Source: Pseudomonas protegens | Lineage (GTDB): Bacteria > Pseudomonadota > Gammaproteobacteria > Pseudomonadales > Pseudomonadaceae | Reading direction: 5' to 3' | Length of the DNA: 64,000 nt | NCBI RefSeq assembly: GCF_003363755.1 | Contig: NZ_CP031396.1 | Coordinates: 1,364,001-1,428,000 of the forward strand | Made by a program: the position numbers and the translations under genes | Shown: positions 26,786 to 35,578 of the stretch, piece by piece | Numbering within the stretch: position 1 is the first letter of the stretch | Layout of the letters: each line of letters opens with the position of its first letter | The notes under the pieces: model-generated | The model's input: only the letters and a program-made list of their open reading frames with translations | Database searches by the model: none | What the model was told of the DNA's origin: nothing

Positions 26786-27418
26786 TCAGACCGGCCGGGC
26801 CAACAGTGCCAGGCGCAAAGCCAGCGCCAGCAACACCGCCGCCAGCAGCCAGGATTGCAGCCGGGCAAAACGTGCCGTCGTGCCGGAGAAGCTCCGTGTC
26901 AGGAGCGCGCCGAAGATCCCCAGGCTGGTGTGAAAGATTCCGCTGACCAGGGTCAGCAACAGTCCCAGGACTACCAGCTGCAAGGCGATGCTGCCGTGAG
27001 CCGGCCGGACGAATTGCGGCAGGAACACCATGAAGAACAACAACGCCTTGGGGTTCAGCAGGCTGTTGCACAGGGCCCGGACAAACACCGTGGACAGCGG
27101 CACCCGGACGGCATCGACGAGGTTCAAGGCGCCGTTACCCGCCAGGGCTTTCCAGGCCAGCCACAGCAGGTAGGCGACCCCGGCATAGCGGAGCAGATCG
27201 AACGCCGGTGGCCAGCTGGCCACCACGGCGGTGACGCCTGTGGCCGTGAGCAGGGTCAGGCCGATATCCGCCGCGCCAATCCCCAACCCCGACGCCACCC
27301 CACCGCGCCAGCCATAGGCCACGCCATGGCTGATGACAAAGGCCATGTTGGGCCCCGGCGACAGCAGCAACAGCAACACGGCACCCAGGAAGATCGACAG
27401 AGTGGAAAGGTCCGGCAT
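26786..27418 (-). CDS. LysE/RhtB-family amino acid exporter
   Basis: 210 residues with about six membrane helices. The signature SPGPNMAFVISHGVAYGWRGG near the N-terminus and LLNPKALLFFMVFLPQF in the middle are typical of RhtB-type exporters. The ATG at 27418 gives the usual family N-terminus. It is divergent from a MocR-type regulator, a common pairing in which the regulator senses an amino acid or its PLP adduct. The exported amino acid is unknown. Confidence 0.92.
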   Translation of the reverse strand: MPDLSTLSIFLGAVLLLLLSPGPNMAFVISHGVAYGWRGGVASGLGIGAADIGLTLLTATGVTAVVASWPPAFDLLRYAGVAYLLWLAWKALAGNGALNLVDAVRVPLSTVFVRALCNSLLNPKALLFFMVFLPQFVRPAHGSIALQLVVLGLLLTLVSGIFHTSLGIFGALLTRSFSGTTARFARLQSWLLAAVLLALALRLALLARPV

Positions 27419-27459
27419 GTGCGCGCTCCTGCGCAAAAGCCGCTAGATTAGGCCCCCTA

Positions 27460-27491
27460 TCTGATACAAACAAAAAAGTGTTCTAGATACA
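27460..27491. promoter_or_regulatory. Possible MocR binding site (direct repeat)
   Basis: TCTGATACA at 27460-27468 and TCTAGATACA at 27482-27491 form an imperfect direct repeat 22-23 bp apart between the divergent lysE-type and mocR-type genes. MocR proteins often bind direct repeats of this spacing. It is inferred from position only. Confidence 0.4.
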
Positions 27492-27505
27492 CAAGGTGGC
27501 CGAGC

Positions 27506-28831
27506 ATGCGCCGTACCCGCTACAAAACCATCGTCGATCACTTCGCCCAGCGCATCCGCGCCGGCCAGCTGTGCCCAGGCACCCAGCTACCAACGGTTCG
27601 GGCGCTGATGGCCAGCGAGCAGGTGGCACTGGCCACGGCGCTGCGGGTCTACCACGAGCTGGAAGCCATCGGCCTGGTGGTGGGCGAGCCCGGGCGCGGC
27701 ACCTTTGTCCGCGACACCAGCCTGCCCCGGGGCATGGGCCTGGAACAGCACCCCGCCGGCGCCGCCTCGGTGGACTTGTCGTTCAACTACCCGTCCCTGC
27801 CCGGCCAGGCGGAAAGCCTGCGCGAGGGCCTGCGGGCGATTGCCGCCTCCGGCGACCTGGATGCCCTGCTGCATTCCGCGCCCCAGGGTGGGCGCCCCCA
27901 TGAGCGCCAGACCGCAGCGCGGCACCTGCGCAACCGCGAGATCCGCGTCGCCGCCGAGCAGGTACTGATCGTCAACGGCGCCCAGCAGGGGCTGGCGGTG
28001 AGCCTGCTGGCGCTGCTCCAGCCCGGGGATATCCTGGCGGTGGACGCCCTGACCTACCCGGGTCTCAAGACCCTGGCCCAGGTCCAGCGCCTGGACCTGG
28101 AACCACTGCCGCAACACAACGGCCAGATGGACCTCGACGCCCTGCAGGCCCTGTGCCGCCGGCGCCCGGTGCGGGCGCTGTACTGCATGCCGACCCTGCA
28201 CAACCCACTGGGCACAGTGATGCCCCTGGCCGAACGTCGACGCCTGGCGCAACTGGCCCGCGAGCATGACCTGCTGCTGATCGAGGACGGCGCCTACGCT
28301 TTCCTCGCCGAACCGGCACCGCCGCCACTGCAGACCCTGGCCCCGGAGCGCACGCTGTACATTTCCGGGCTGTCGAAAAGTGTCGCTTCGGGATTGCGCC
28401 TGGGGTTTATCGTCGCGCCGCCGGAGATGATCCCGGCCCTGGAGCGGGCTATCCGCGTGTCGACCTGGAGCACCCCGTCGCTGACCGTGACCCTGGGCTG
28501 TCGCTGGATCGAGTCGGGGCTGGTGGACAGCCTGGAAGAGCAGAAGCGCAACGATGCCCGCAGCCGCCAGCAGCTGGCCAGGCGGGTACTCAAGGACTGC
28601 GATGTTCAGGCCTGGCCATCGTCGTATTTTCTCTGGCTGACATTGCCTGAAGGCTTGCGAGCCGAGGCCGTGGTGTCGGCCCTGGAGCATCAGGGGGTGA
28701 CGGTGACTTCGGCAGAACCCTTCGCCACCACCGCTCACGTGCCCCAGGCTTTGCGGGTAGCCCTGGGCTCCATTGGCCTGCCGCTGCTGGAACAGGCCCT
28801 GGTAAAAGTCCGCAACGAAGTCACCCGCTGA
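27506..28831 (+). CDS. MocR-family regulator (GntR HTH fused to a fold-type I aminotransferase domain)
   Basis: 441 residues. Residues 1-75 are a GntR winged helix (PTVRALMASEQVALATALRVY; GLVVGEPGRGTFV). The rest is an aminotransferase-like domain with CMPTLHNPLGTVM, IEDGAYAFL and the PLP-lysine motif YISGLSKSVASGLRLGF. Such proteins use PLP as effector to regulate amino acid or vitamin B6 genes. It is divergent from the LysE-type exporter and likely controls it. Confidence 0.92.
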   Translation: MRRTRYKTIVDHFAQRIRAGQLCPGTQLPTVRALMASEQVALATALRVYHELEAIGLVVGEPGRGTFVRDTSLPRGMGLEQHPAGAASVDLSFNYPSLPGQAESLREGLRAIAASGDLDALLHSAPQGGRPHERQTAARHLRNREIRVAAEQVLIVNGAQQGLAVSLLALLQPGDILAVDALTYPGLKTLAQVQRLDLEPLPQHNGQMDLDALQALCRRRPVRALYCMPTLHNPLGTVMPLAERRRLAQLAREHDLLLIEDGAYAFLAEPAPPPLQTLAPERTLYISGLSKSVASGLRLGFIVAPPEMIPALERAIRVSTWSTPSLTVTLGCRWIESGLVDSLEEQKRNDARSRQQLARRVLKDCDVQAWPSSYFLWLTLPEGLRAEAVVSALEHQGVTVTSAEPFATTAHVPQALRVALGSIGLPLLEQALVKVRNEVTR

Positions 28832-28887
28832 GCGTGAGCACTCCGGGTTGCGGCCAGCACATCACCCGCCGAACTCAACCACTATTC

Positions 28888-28952
28888 GTAGGAGCCGGCT
28901 TGCCGGCGAAAGCGACCTGAACAGCCCCTTCGCCGGCAAGCCGGCTGCAGGG
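28888..28952. repeat. REP pair (inverted)
   Basis: GTAGGAGCCGGCTTGCCGGC begins at 28888 and its partner CGCCGGCAAGCCGGCTGCAG ends at 28950, forming a classic inverted pair of Pseudomonas REP elements in the intergenic region after the MocR gene. Confidence 0.9.
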
Positions 28953-28987
28953 TTTATCGAGGACTGCGGTACTGGAAAATGCAGACG

Positions 28988-29016
28988 AAAAAAAACCCGC
29001 CGAAGCGGGTTTTTTC
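28988..29016 (-). terminator. Rho-independent terminator of the RsmX-type small RNA (may work in both directions)
   Basis: On the minus strand CCCGC-TTCG-GCGGG is followed by eight U; on the plus strand the same stem is followed by six T. It therefore ends the small RNA and may also stop read-through from the MocR gene. Confidence 0.9.
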
Positions 29017-29104
29017 CAAGACCATCATGACTTCCTGTCTGCAGCATCCGTGCTAATGGTCGATCTTCCTTGATCCTGAGCGCTTCCTGCGCTGCAGTTG
29101 TGGG
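28988..29104 (-). ncRNA. rsmX: RsmX-type GGA-motif small RNA of the Gac/Rsm pathway
   Basis: No gene covers this stretch. The minus-strand transcript carries six GGA motifs (complements at 29085-87, 29074-76, 29067-69, 29047-49, 29033-35 and 29015-17). At least two lie in hairpin loops: AGCGC-AGGAA-GCGCT and GAC-AGGAA-GTC. It ends in a strong terminator. The predicted length of about 115-119 nt matches that recalled for RsmX of fluorescent pseudomonads. Such RNAs sequester the translational repressors RsmA/RsmE and are switched on by GacS/GacA. A -10-like TTTAAT lies at about 29112-29117. I see no full GacA box (TGTAAG-N6-CTTACA), only a GTAAG half-site at 29183-29187. The exact 5' end is estimated. 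Confidence 0.85.
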
Positions 29105-29200
29105 AAAGAAGATTAAACACAAAGCCCGGTGCGCAGAAGGCGCATTGAATTACAGCGCGTGTAGGAAATTCGCTATAGCTCACTTACGCAAACCCCTAGC

Positions 29201-30046
29201 TCAACACGCCAGTGCCTGAATGGCCAAAGCCGCGACTTTGAGCTGGTGGCGGGCTCCGGCCTGGTGGTCATCCTGGAGGAACCAGGCGGCGGACAGGCCA
29301 CTGAACGCCAGCACCCATTGCACCAGGCGTCGAGGGTCGAGCTGCGCCGCCGCGGCGATCACCTGCACCTGCCGGGCAAAGCGCAGTGGATCAGTGGCAC
29401 TGGGCAAGTCCGGATTGCAGATCAGGTTGGCAAAGTCGAAGGTGCGCTCGCCGTACACGCGTTTTGGGTCAATCACCCGCCAGCCGCGCTCGCCGAAGTC
29501 CAGCACGTTGTCGTGGTGCACATCGCCGTGCAGTACCACGAGGTCCCGAGGCGCGGCCAACAGTTGCTCGGCCATGGCCAGGCTATTGAGCAGCAAGCCA
29601 CCCTGCTGTTGCGCTGCCTCGCGCAGATCCTTGAACCAATGATCCAGGGGCAGCAACGCCGGCCAGGGTTGCGCACGTGGCGCATGCAGGCGCGCCAGCG
29701 TGGCGCAGACAATGTGGCTGACGGCGTCGTGCTCGCCCGCCAGGGCCATGCGCATCAATGAACGCGAGCCCTGCGCGCGTTCCATCAACAGCGCCTCATC
29801 CTCCTGGGCATAAACCTGCGCCGCGCCCTCCCCGGCCCACCAGGCCATCAGGCGGTTACCGCCCTGCTCGTCCTCATCCAGGGCGAGTTTCAGCATGGCT
29901 GGCGCGCCGTCTTCCAGGCGTACGGGCAGCAAACGGCTGCCCGGGGTGACGATGGCCTCGCCATCGGGCAGCAGACGCCAACGTTCGAGATAGGTTGCGA
30001 ACAAAAGAACAGCTCCAAGCGGTAAGCGGCAAGTTTCAAACACCAC
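29201..30046 (-). CDS. Aminoglycoside/hydroxyurea kinase of the APH(6) (streptomycin 6-kinase-like) family
   Basis: 281 residues with a protein-kinase-like fold. The catalytic loop is VVLHGDVHHDNVLDF (catalytic Asp in HGD) and the metal-binding Asp is in GWRVIDPKRVYGE, the pattern of StrB/APH(6). Chromosomal homologues are common in environmental pseudomonads and their natural substrates are mostly unknown, so resistance should not be assumed. The N-terminus before about residue 17 is poorly typical, so the true start may lie further in. It is followed downstream by the small RNA gene on the same strand. Confidence 0.85.
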   Translation of the reverse strand: MVFETCRLPLGAVLLFATYLERWRLLPDGEAIVTPGSRLLPVRLEDGAPAMLKLALDEDEQGGNRLMAWWAGEGAAQVYAQEDEALLMERAQGSRSLMRMALAGEHDAVSHIVCATLARLHAPRAQPWPALLPLDHWFKDLREAAQQQGGLLLNSLAMAEQLLAAPRDLVVLHGDVHHDNVLDFGERGWRVIDPKRVYGERTFDFANLICNPDLPSATDPLRFARQVQVIAAAAQLDPRRLVQWVLAFSGLSAAWFLQDDHQAGARHQLKVAALAIQALAC

Positions 30047-30083
30047 GACTCGATCCGCAACGTGCCGCTTGCCGCAAACGACT

Positions 30084-30542
30084 TCAGCGCAGCTGCAAGT
30101 GATTTTCTATGTTGCTCATCTGCTCGTCCCAACCACGGCTGTTCATGCGAAAGGCCTTGAGCCGACGCTCGCTGGGAATGCCGTCGAAGCCCGATTCGAC
30201 CACCCGCAGCAAGGTGCCGCCGCCATGGGGTTCCAGTTCGAACTGCACCAGGGTGGTGGGCTCCGCCGAGTAGTCATGGGCCGGGTCAACGGGGTAGGGA
30301 TGCCAGCGAAAGGAAAACAGCTCTTCGGGCAGCATCTGCTCCACCTGCACATCCCAGGTCAGGTGTTCATAACCTGGGTAAGTGACCGCCCCCCGGGTGC
30401 GTTGGCCGGGAGCGAAATGCTGGCCCTGCAGGGCCACGCCGAACCAGCGACCGAAGGTCTCGGCTTCACTCAGTGCCGCCCATACCTGCGCCGGACTGGC
30501 ATGCAGCAGGATCTTGCGTTCGATGCGATCTGAAGAGTTCAT
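30084..30542 (-). CDS. SRPBCC-superfamily protein (AHSA1-like)
   Basis: 152 residues. The N-terminus IERKILLHASPAQVWAALSE and the central GRWFG are typical of activator-of-Hsp90-ATPase-like START-domain proteins in bacteria, followed by LVQFELEPHGGGTLLRVVESGF. The fold encloses a hydrophobic ligand pocket; function is unknown. Such genes often pair with ArsR regulators, but none is next to it here. It lies 37 bp upstream of the APH-like gene on the same strand. Confidence 0.88.
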   Translation of the reverse strand: MNSSDRIERKILLHASPAQVWAALSEAETFGRWFGVALQGQHFAPGQRTRGAVTYPGYEHLTWDVQVEQMLPEELFSFRWHPYPVDPAHDYSAEPTTLVQFELEPHGGGTLLRVVESGFDGIPSERRLKAFRMNSRGWDEQMSNIENHLQLR

Positions 30543-30736
30543 GGATCACCTCCAGTGATGAGCACTAGCTCTGTACGGAAACTACCTGATCTTCGTTCGG
30601 CGGGTTTTCGTACAGACCTTAGACCTCTGTGAGTCCAGCGCAACCTTTATCTGGCCGAAGGCGCGACTGATCGTCCCCAACGAAAAATGCTACTGTCGCC
30701 GGCGCCACTGCACCTCTACTTTGCAAAGGATCTGCC

Positions 30737-32059
30737 ATGCCCCTCTCCCTGATCGACCGCTACCGTGGCAGCCTGCTGGGCCTGGCCTGTGGCGACGCCG
30801 TCGGCACCAGCGTCGAATTCAAGCCCCGTGGCAGCTTCACGCCAGTCACCGATCTGCTGGGCGGCGGCCCCTTCAACCTCAAGGCCGGACAGTGGACCGA
30901 CGACACCTCCATGGCCCTGTGCCTGGGGGAAAGCCTGTTGCGCAAGGACGGCTTCGACCCGGCCGACCAGATGGGCCGCTACCTCAATTGGTGGCAATGG
31001 GGCTATTTGAGCGCCACCGGCGAGTGCTTCGATATCGGCATGACCGTGCGCCAGGCCCTGAGCGACTTCCAGGAACACGGCCAGCCCTTCGCCGGCGCAA
31101 CCGACCCGCAAACCGCCGGCAATGGTTCGTTGATGCGCCTGGCGCCCGTGGTGCTGTTTCACTACCCCGACCTGGCCCGGGTCCGTGAATTTGCCGGCGC
31201 CAGTTCCCGCACCACCCACGGCGCCGCCGAAGCCGTCGAATGCTGCCAGTTGTTCGCCGGGCTGATTGCCAAGGCCCTGGGTGGCGCCAGCAGGGTGGAA
31301 CTGCAACAGCTCGATGATCAGGCGTTCAGCCAGCCCAAGGTCGCGGCATTGGCCCAGGGCGGCTACCGGGAGAAAAGCCGCGAGCAGATTCGCGGCAGCG
31401 GCTACTGCGTCGACTCCCTGGAGGCCGCGCTGTGGTGCTTCCAGCACACGGACAGCTACGCCGAAGCGGTGCTCGCCGCCACTAACCTGGGGGATGACGC
31501 CGACACCACTGCCGCCATCGTCGGTCAGCTGGCCGGAGCCTTTTATGGGGTCCAGGGGATACCGCCGCACTGGCTGGCCCAACTGCACATGGGCGATGAC
31601 ATCCAGGCCATGGCCGACGACCTGCTACAAGCCTCGCAACGCCACGCCTCTGCCCGACCACTCAACGGCAGTTGCCTGTGCCAGGGCGTGCAATATCAAG
31701 TGCAACGCCTGGACATGCCCATCGGTCACTGCCATTGCCGGACCTGCCGCAAGGCCCATGCCGCGGCCTTTGCCTCCACCGCCGGGGTGATGCGCGAGCA
31801 CTTTCGCTGGACCCGGGGCCAGGAGCTGCTGAGGGCGTTCGAGTCCTCGCCGGGCAAGCTGCGGCACTTCTGCTCGGTCTGCGGCTCTCACTTGCTGGCG
31901 GAGCGGCCGGGCCAGCCCCACGTGATCCTGCGAGTGGCGACCCTGGACGATGATCCGGGGCAGACGCCACAGGTGCATATCTGGACCTCCCACGATGTGC
32001 CCTGGCTGGCCGACGAAGCGCTGGAGCGCTGGCCCGAGTGGCAACCCAGCCGCGGCTAG
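30737..32059 (+). CDS. ADP-ribosylglycohydrolase fused to a GFA/CENP-V-type zinc domain
   Basis: 440 residues. Residues 1 to about 300 are an ADP-ribosylglycohydrolase (DraG/ARH family): GSLLGLACGDAVG, WTDDTSMALCLGESL and NLGDDADTTAAIVGQLAG provide the Asp/Thr residues for the two Mg ions. Residues about 310-440 are a GFA (glutathione-dependent formaldehyde-activating) domain with its zinc cysteines in GSCLCQGVQY, CHCRTCRKAH and FCSVCGSHL. Both domains look complete. The hydrolase would remove ADP-ribose from protein, nucleic acid or a small molecule; the role of the GFA part is unknown. The two are normally separate genes. The linker (LLQASQRHASARPLNGS) is continuous with no sign of a frameshift. 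Confidence 0.9.
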   Translation: MPLSLIDRYRGSLLGLACGDAVGTSVEFKPRGSFTPVTDLLGGGPFNLKAGQWTDDTSMALCLGESLLRKDGFDPADQMGRYLNWWQWGYLSATGECFDIGMTVRQALSDFQEHGQPFAGATDPQTAGNGSLMRLAPVVLFHYPDLARVREFAGASSRTTHGAAEAVECCQLFAGLIAKALGGASRVELQQLDDQAFSQPKVAALAQGGYREKSREQIRGSGYCVDSLEAALWCFQHTDSYAEAVLAATNLGDDADTTAAIVGQLAGAFYGVQGIPPHWLAQLHMGDDIQAMADDLLQASQRHASARPLNGSCLCQGVQYQVQRLDMPIGHCHCRTCRKAHAAAFASTAGVMREHFRWTRGQELLRAFESSPGKLRHFCSVCGSHLLAERPGQPHVILRVATLDDDPGQTPQVHIWTSHDVPWLADEALERWPEWQPSRG

Positions 32060-32095
32060 ACTGTTTTTTCTCATTGACCGATTGCGAGACTTTCC

Positions 32096-32494
32096 ATGCG
32101 TCCGATCCTGCTTCTGGCCCTTGCGCCGCTGCTGCTGGCTCCATTGGCCCAGGCCTACGACTGCAACAGCAGCACCCAGACCGATATGAACCTGTGCGCC
32201 AACGCCCTGAACAAGGCCGCGGACAAGGAGCTGAATACCCTTTACCAACAGATCAACCAGCGCCTGAAAGACCAGCCACGCAGCAAAAAGCTGCTGGTCA
32301 GCGCCCAACGCGCCTGGCTGGCGTTCCGCGATGCCGAGTGCGGTTTTTCCACCTCGGGGGTGGAAGGTGGCAGCCTGTATCCGGTGGCCTACAGCAACTG
32401 CATCACGGCCTTGACCAAGACTCGGGTGGAAAGCTTCAAGCAATACCTGAAGTGCGAGGAAGGGGATTTGAGCTGCCCGGTACCCAGGCAATAG
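32096..32494 (+). CDS. LprI/DUF1311-family periplasmic protein
   Basis: 132 residues. A signal peptide (ILLLALAPLLLAPLAQAYD, cleavage after AQA) is followed by the DUF1311 core: CNSSTQTDMNLCANALNKAA, NTLYQQINQRL and AQRAWLAFRDAEC with paired cysteines. The family includes LprI, an inhibitor of lysozyme in mycobacteria; in Pseudomonas the function is unproven. It starts 36 bp after the ADP-ribosylglycohydrolase fusion on the same strand. Confidence 0.88.
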   Translation: MRPILLLALAPLLLAPLAQAYDCNSSTQTDMNLCANALNKAADKELNTLYQQINQRLKDQPRSKKLLVSAQRAWLAFRDAECGFSTSGVEGGSLYPVAYSNCITALTKTRVESFKQYLKCEEGDLSCPVPRQ

Positions 32495-32590
32495 GAGCGG
32501 GCTTGCCCGCAAAGCATCGGTGAGGACGCCCCACAGCGTGCGGGCCTGTTCGCCGGCCCGCCGGCTCCTACCACAGGAGCCGGCGGCGGG
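32493..32590. repeat. REP pair (inverted)
   Basis: TAGGAGCGGGCTTGCCCGCAA at 32493 and CGCCGGCCCGCCGGCTCCTA ending near 32570 form an inverted pair, followed by another half-copy (CAGGAGCCGGCGGCGGG). It separates the converging LprI-type gene and qhpB. Confidence 0.85.
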
Positions 32591-32598
32591 AGACGCAG

Positions 32599-33741
32599 TC
32601 AGCGGATGAAGATCTGCGCGGTGGTGATGGCCATGTCGCCCCCGGGCAAGGTGATCTTGCCGATCTGCTGCATGCTCTGCACATCGAAGATCGCTACGTC
32701 GTTGAAGGTCCCCGACAGGTAGATCTTGGTCCCCGCCCGGTTGAACGAGATGCAGTAGTAGGAGTGTTCCAGGGTTGCAGCCTGGAGCAGCTTCTTCTGC
32801 TTGATGTCGTACTTGGCCAGGCGGTTGAGCACGCCGAACATCAGGTTCGGGTCCTTGGGCGAACGCATGCCGCTGAAGTAGATTTCGGTCAGGGGGCCGA
32901 AGTCGGTGGTCTCGGTCTTGCCGGTCGCAAGGTCGACGCTGAACAGTCCGTACAGCGGCTCGGCGGTGGCCGGGTCCTGCTGCTTGTCCTTGAACTTCGC
33001 GGCGGTGTAGAGCAGCGAGAAGTCATGCCGGTAGGTTTGCTGGTTCCACACGTAGAGCACGTCCGGAGCGCTGTAGTTGGGACGTTGCCAATGGCGGCTG
33101 GGGATCAGCACCTCGAACTTGCCGGTCTTGACGTCAACCTTGTACAGGTCCGGCCCGGCCACATACAGGGTACCGTCATCGCCGCTCTGCATGATGGTCA
33201 GCTGGCGCGGCGCGGGGAAGCTGCGCACCGGCTTGGCATTGAGCCCGGCGTCGGTGGCGTAGACATCCAGCCGCGGTTCCTTGACCTCGTAGCGATCATT
33301 GAGCAGCAAGGTCGGGTTGGCCACGGTGTACAACTCCTTGCCGTCGTGGCTGACGGTGAAGGCGAACATCGAGCGCGCCTTCTCCCCCGGGTGCTGGGTG
33401 ATGCTGGCGTGGAACACCTGCTTGCAGCTGTCGAGCTCGACGCCGTAGACATCCGCGTAGTGGTTGTTCAACACGTAGGCGATCTTGCGGTCCGGCGACA
33501 GTTGCACGGTGCCGGGGCCGAAGGCGTCGGGCATCTTGCAGGTCTTGTACAGGCTGTCGTTGGCCAGATCGATGACGTGCAGGTTGTTCGGGTAATTGGT
33601 GGTCACCATGTATTCGTGGCCACTGTTGAGGGCCAGGCCTTCATCGGCCAGAACGCTGAACGAGCAGGCGCCGAGAACCGCGAGTGCGACCAGGCCGCAG
33701 GCTTTGATGCTGTGCATGCTGGAATCCTTCTTCTTGTTCAT
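32599..33741 (-). CDS. qhpB: Quinohemoprotein amine dehydrogenase, beta subunit
   Basis: 380 residues. A signal peptide lies within the first 35 residues (VALAVLGACSFSVLADEG), then a chain of seven YVTN-like beta-propeller blades: HEYMVTTNYPNNLHVIDLAN, YVLNNHYADVYGVEL, and the last blade IYLSGTFNDVAIFDVQSMQQ. In the periplasmic enzyme this subunit packs against the quinone-bearing gamma subunit. The start codon overlaps the qhpC stop (TGATG), showing translational coupling. It is last in the order qhpA-D-C-B, as in P. putida and Paracoccus denitrificans. Confidence 0.95.
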   Translation of the reverse strand: MNKKKDSSMHSIKACGLVALAVLGACSFSVLADEGLALNSGHEYMVTTNYPNNLHVIDLANDSLYKTCKMPDAFGPGTVQLSPDRKIAYVLNNHYADVYGVELDSCKQVFHASITQHPGEKARSMFAFTVSHDGKELYTVANPTLLLNDRYEVKEPRLDVYATDAGLNAKPVRSFPAPRQLTIMQSGDDGTLYVAGPDLYKVDVKTGKFEVLIPSRHWQRPNYSAPDVLYVWNQQTYRHDFSLLYTAAKFKDKQQDPATAEPLYGLFSVDLATGKTETTDFGPLTEIYFSGMRSPKDPNLMFGVLNRLAKYDIKQKKLLQAATLEHSYYCISFNRAGTKIYLSGTFNDVAIFDVQSMQQIGKITLPGGDMAITTAQIFIR

Positions 33742-34064
33742 CACTTGTCTTTCGGGAAGACAGTGCCGAGGTTGCGCCAGTTGTCGTTGGAGGCCTGGGC
33801 GTCCTTGTTCCAGTCGGGGTAGGTGCTCATCATGTCCGGCACCTGGGCCGGCCACCAGCACGGGTCGGAGCAGCCATAGAGGTCGGCCTCCATGGGCTGG
33901 CACAGGGACGAGACCCCGCCAAAGGCGTCGATTTCCCAGCCCGGGTCGGTGGTGGAAGCGCAACCGGCCACGGAGTTCATCGCCAGCACGTCTTCGATCC
34001 GGTCCTGGGCCGCAGCCTCGGTCAGTTTCTGAGCTTTGTTATTGATCGGCTTGAGATGTTTCAT
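33741..34064 (-). CDS. qhpC: Quinohemoprotein amine dehydrogenase, gamma subunit precursor (CTQ-containing)
   Basis: 107 residues with start at 34064, directly after the qhpD stop. With a 28-residue leader removed, the mature numbering reproduces the published P. putida residues: Cys7/Glu16, Cys27/Asp33 and Cys41/Asp49 for the Cys-to-carboxylate thioethers, and Cys37/Trp43 for cysteine tryptophylquinone. In the precursor these are C35/E44, C55/D61, C69/D77 and C65/W71. The core [19 protein letters not shown] is almost invariant in the family. The leader is needed for recognition by QhpD and is later cut by QhpE. The product is the catalytic subunit, oxidising primary amines in the periplasm. 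Confidence 0.97.
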   Translation of the reverse strand: MKHLKPINNKAQKLTEAAAQDRIEDVLAMNSVAGCASTTDPGWEIDAFGGVSSLCQPMEADLYGCSDPCWWPAQVPDMMSTYPDWNKDAQASNDNWRNLGTVFPKDK

Positions 34065-34065
34065 G

Positions 34066-35499
34066 TCAGTGGGCCTTGCGCGGAGTGATGTAAGTGCTGA
34101 TGAACGCAGGGTTGTGCGCCATGATCCGGCTGTAGACTTCGATGCCGAAATCCACCCAGTCACGCATCAGTTCGCAATAGTGATAGGTCGGGTGCGCCGG
34201 GTCGCCGTAGCGGGCGTAGCTCTCGTGGTAGCAGCCACCGGAACACAGGTTGCGGATGCGGCAGCTGTCGCAACCGGTGTGGATCCGGTCCAGGCGCTGG
34301 GACAGGAAGTCGTTGAGTTGCACCTGCTTGACTCCGCCGTCATGCACGTTGCCGAAGGTCGGCAAGGTTGAGCCGGTAAAGCGGTGGCACAGGTTCAGCT
34401 CACCCTTGTGGTCCACCGCCAGCATCTTCAGCCCGGCGCCGCAGGGCAGCGCCTTCTTGTGGCCTTCGTGGATGTCGGTGATCAACTGGTGCAGGTTGGA
34501 GAAACCGATATTGCGGTGCTCCAGCGCCGCCTCCAGATAACGCCGCCCCAGGCGCTTCATGCTGGCGAAGACCTCGATCAACTCCTCGCTGCTGAGGTTG
34601 AAGCTGCTGATGTCGCCCGAGGTCACCGGGGCGAATCCCACCTCGGCAAACCCCAGCTCGTTGAACAAGTGGTCCCAGATGGTCTCAAGGTCGGTGACCC
34701 CGGTGGTCAGGGTCACCCGCGCCCCCACCGGGCGGCTGTTGTAACGCGCCAGGAGCATCTGCGCCTTGCGCCGCACCACGTCATAGGTGCCCTGCCCGCC
34801 CACGGTGATGCGGTTGCGATCGTGCACGGTCTTGGGCCCGTCGATGCTCACCGACAGCCCGAAACGATGAGCGTTGAGGTAATCCACTACCTCCTCGGTC
34901 AACAGCGTGGCGTTGGTGGTCATGACGAACTCGACGAACTTGCCGGCCGCGCTAAAACGCTGTTCGCAGTAGTCCACCATGGCCTCGATCAGCGGCCGGT
35001 TGCTCAGGGGCTCGCCGCCGAAGAACACCACGGTGTAGCGTTCTTCGTCCGGGGATTCCTGGAGCAGCATCTCCACCGAGGCGATGGCCGTGTCCAGGCC
35101 CATCTTCTTGCCTGCCGAGGGCTTGTCCAGGTCTTCCTTGTAGCAGTAGGTGCAGCTCAGGTTGCAGCCAGTGTTGACGTTGAGCACCACGGTATTGATT
35201 GCCGTGCGCTCGACCCGCTTGACGCCGATTTCCGGGGTCAGGGGCGAGCCGTCGCTGACCAGCTCCAGGGCGATCAGCTCGCGCAGGGTGTCGCTGACAT
35301 CCAAGCCGTCGTAAGCGCCAGCCAGCTGTTGGATCAAGTCTTCCGGGGTACAGCCGGGCCCGCGCAGGGCATCGATGATGCTGCAGGTCAAGGCATCGCT
35401 GGCGAACAGCGAACTGCTGGGGATATGGAACAGCATGCGGTCGGCGTCCACCTGCACTTCATGCAGGTTGCGCTCCACCAGATTCAGAATTGCGCCCAT
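34066..35499 (-). CDS. qhpD: Radical SAM/SPASM maturase forming the thioether cross-links of QhpC
   Basis: 477 residues. The radical SAM cluster is C112-x3-C116-x2-C119 ([15 protein letters not shown]), followed by [12 protein letters not shown]. The SPASM domain with auxiliary Fe-S cysteines is at the C-terminus ([30 protein letters not shown]). Its N-terminal region (about 1-95) is a peptide-binding RRE-like domain. QhpD makes three Cys-to-Asp/Glu thioethers in the gamma subunit before export. It is placed 79 bp after qhpA and immediately before its substrate gene. Confidence 0.96.
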   Translation of the reverse strand: MGAILNLVERNLHEVQVDADRMLFHIPSSSLFASDALTCSIIDALRGPGCTPEDLIQQLAGAYDGLDVSDTLRELIALELVSDGSPLTPEIGVKRVERTAINTVVLNVNTGCNLSCTYCYKEDLDKPSAGKKMGLDTAIASVEMLLQESPDEERYTVVFFGGEPLSNRPLIEAMVDYCEQRFSAAGKFVEFVMTTNATLLTEEVVDYLNAHRFGLSVSIDGPKTVHDRNRITVGGQGTYDVVRRKAQMLLARYNSRPVGARVTLTTGVTDLETIWDHLFNELGFAEVGFAPVTSGDISSFNLSSEELIEVFASMKRLGRRYLEAALEHRNIGFSNLHQLITDIHEGHKKALPCGAGLKMLAVDHKGELNLCHRFTGSTLPTFGNVHDGGVKQVQLNDFLSQRLDRIHTGCDSCRIRNLCSGGCYHESYARYGDPAHPTYHYCELMRDWVDFGIEVYSRIMAHNPAFISTYITPRKAH

Positions 35500-35578
35500 T
35501 ACAACCTCCTGTGCAAGCCCCGCTTTCGGGGCCTGCGGTCATTGCCTGAAAGTGTCTGTCGGTAGCGTTCGACGGCCT

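Noticed and set aside
29150..29190. Perfect GacA box upstream of the RsmX-type RNA
   Set aside because: Only one half (GTAAG) matches; the second half does not fit TGTAAG-N6-CTTACA at the right spacing.
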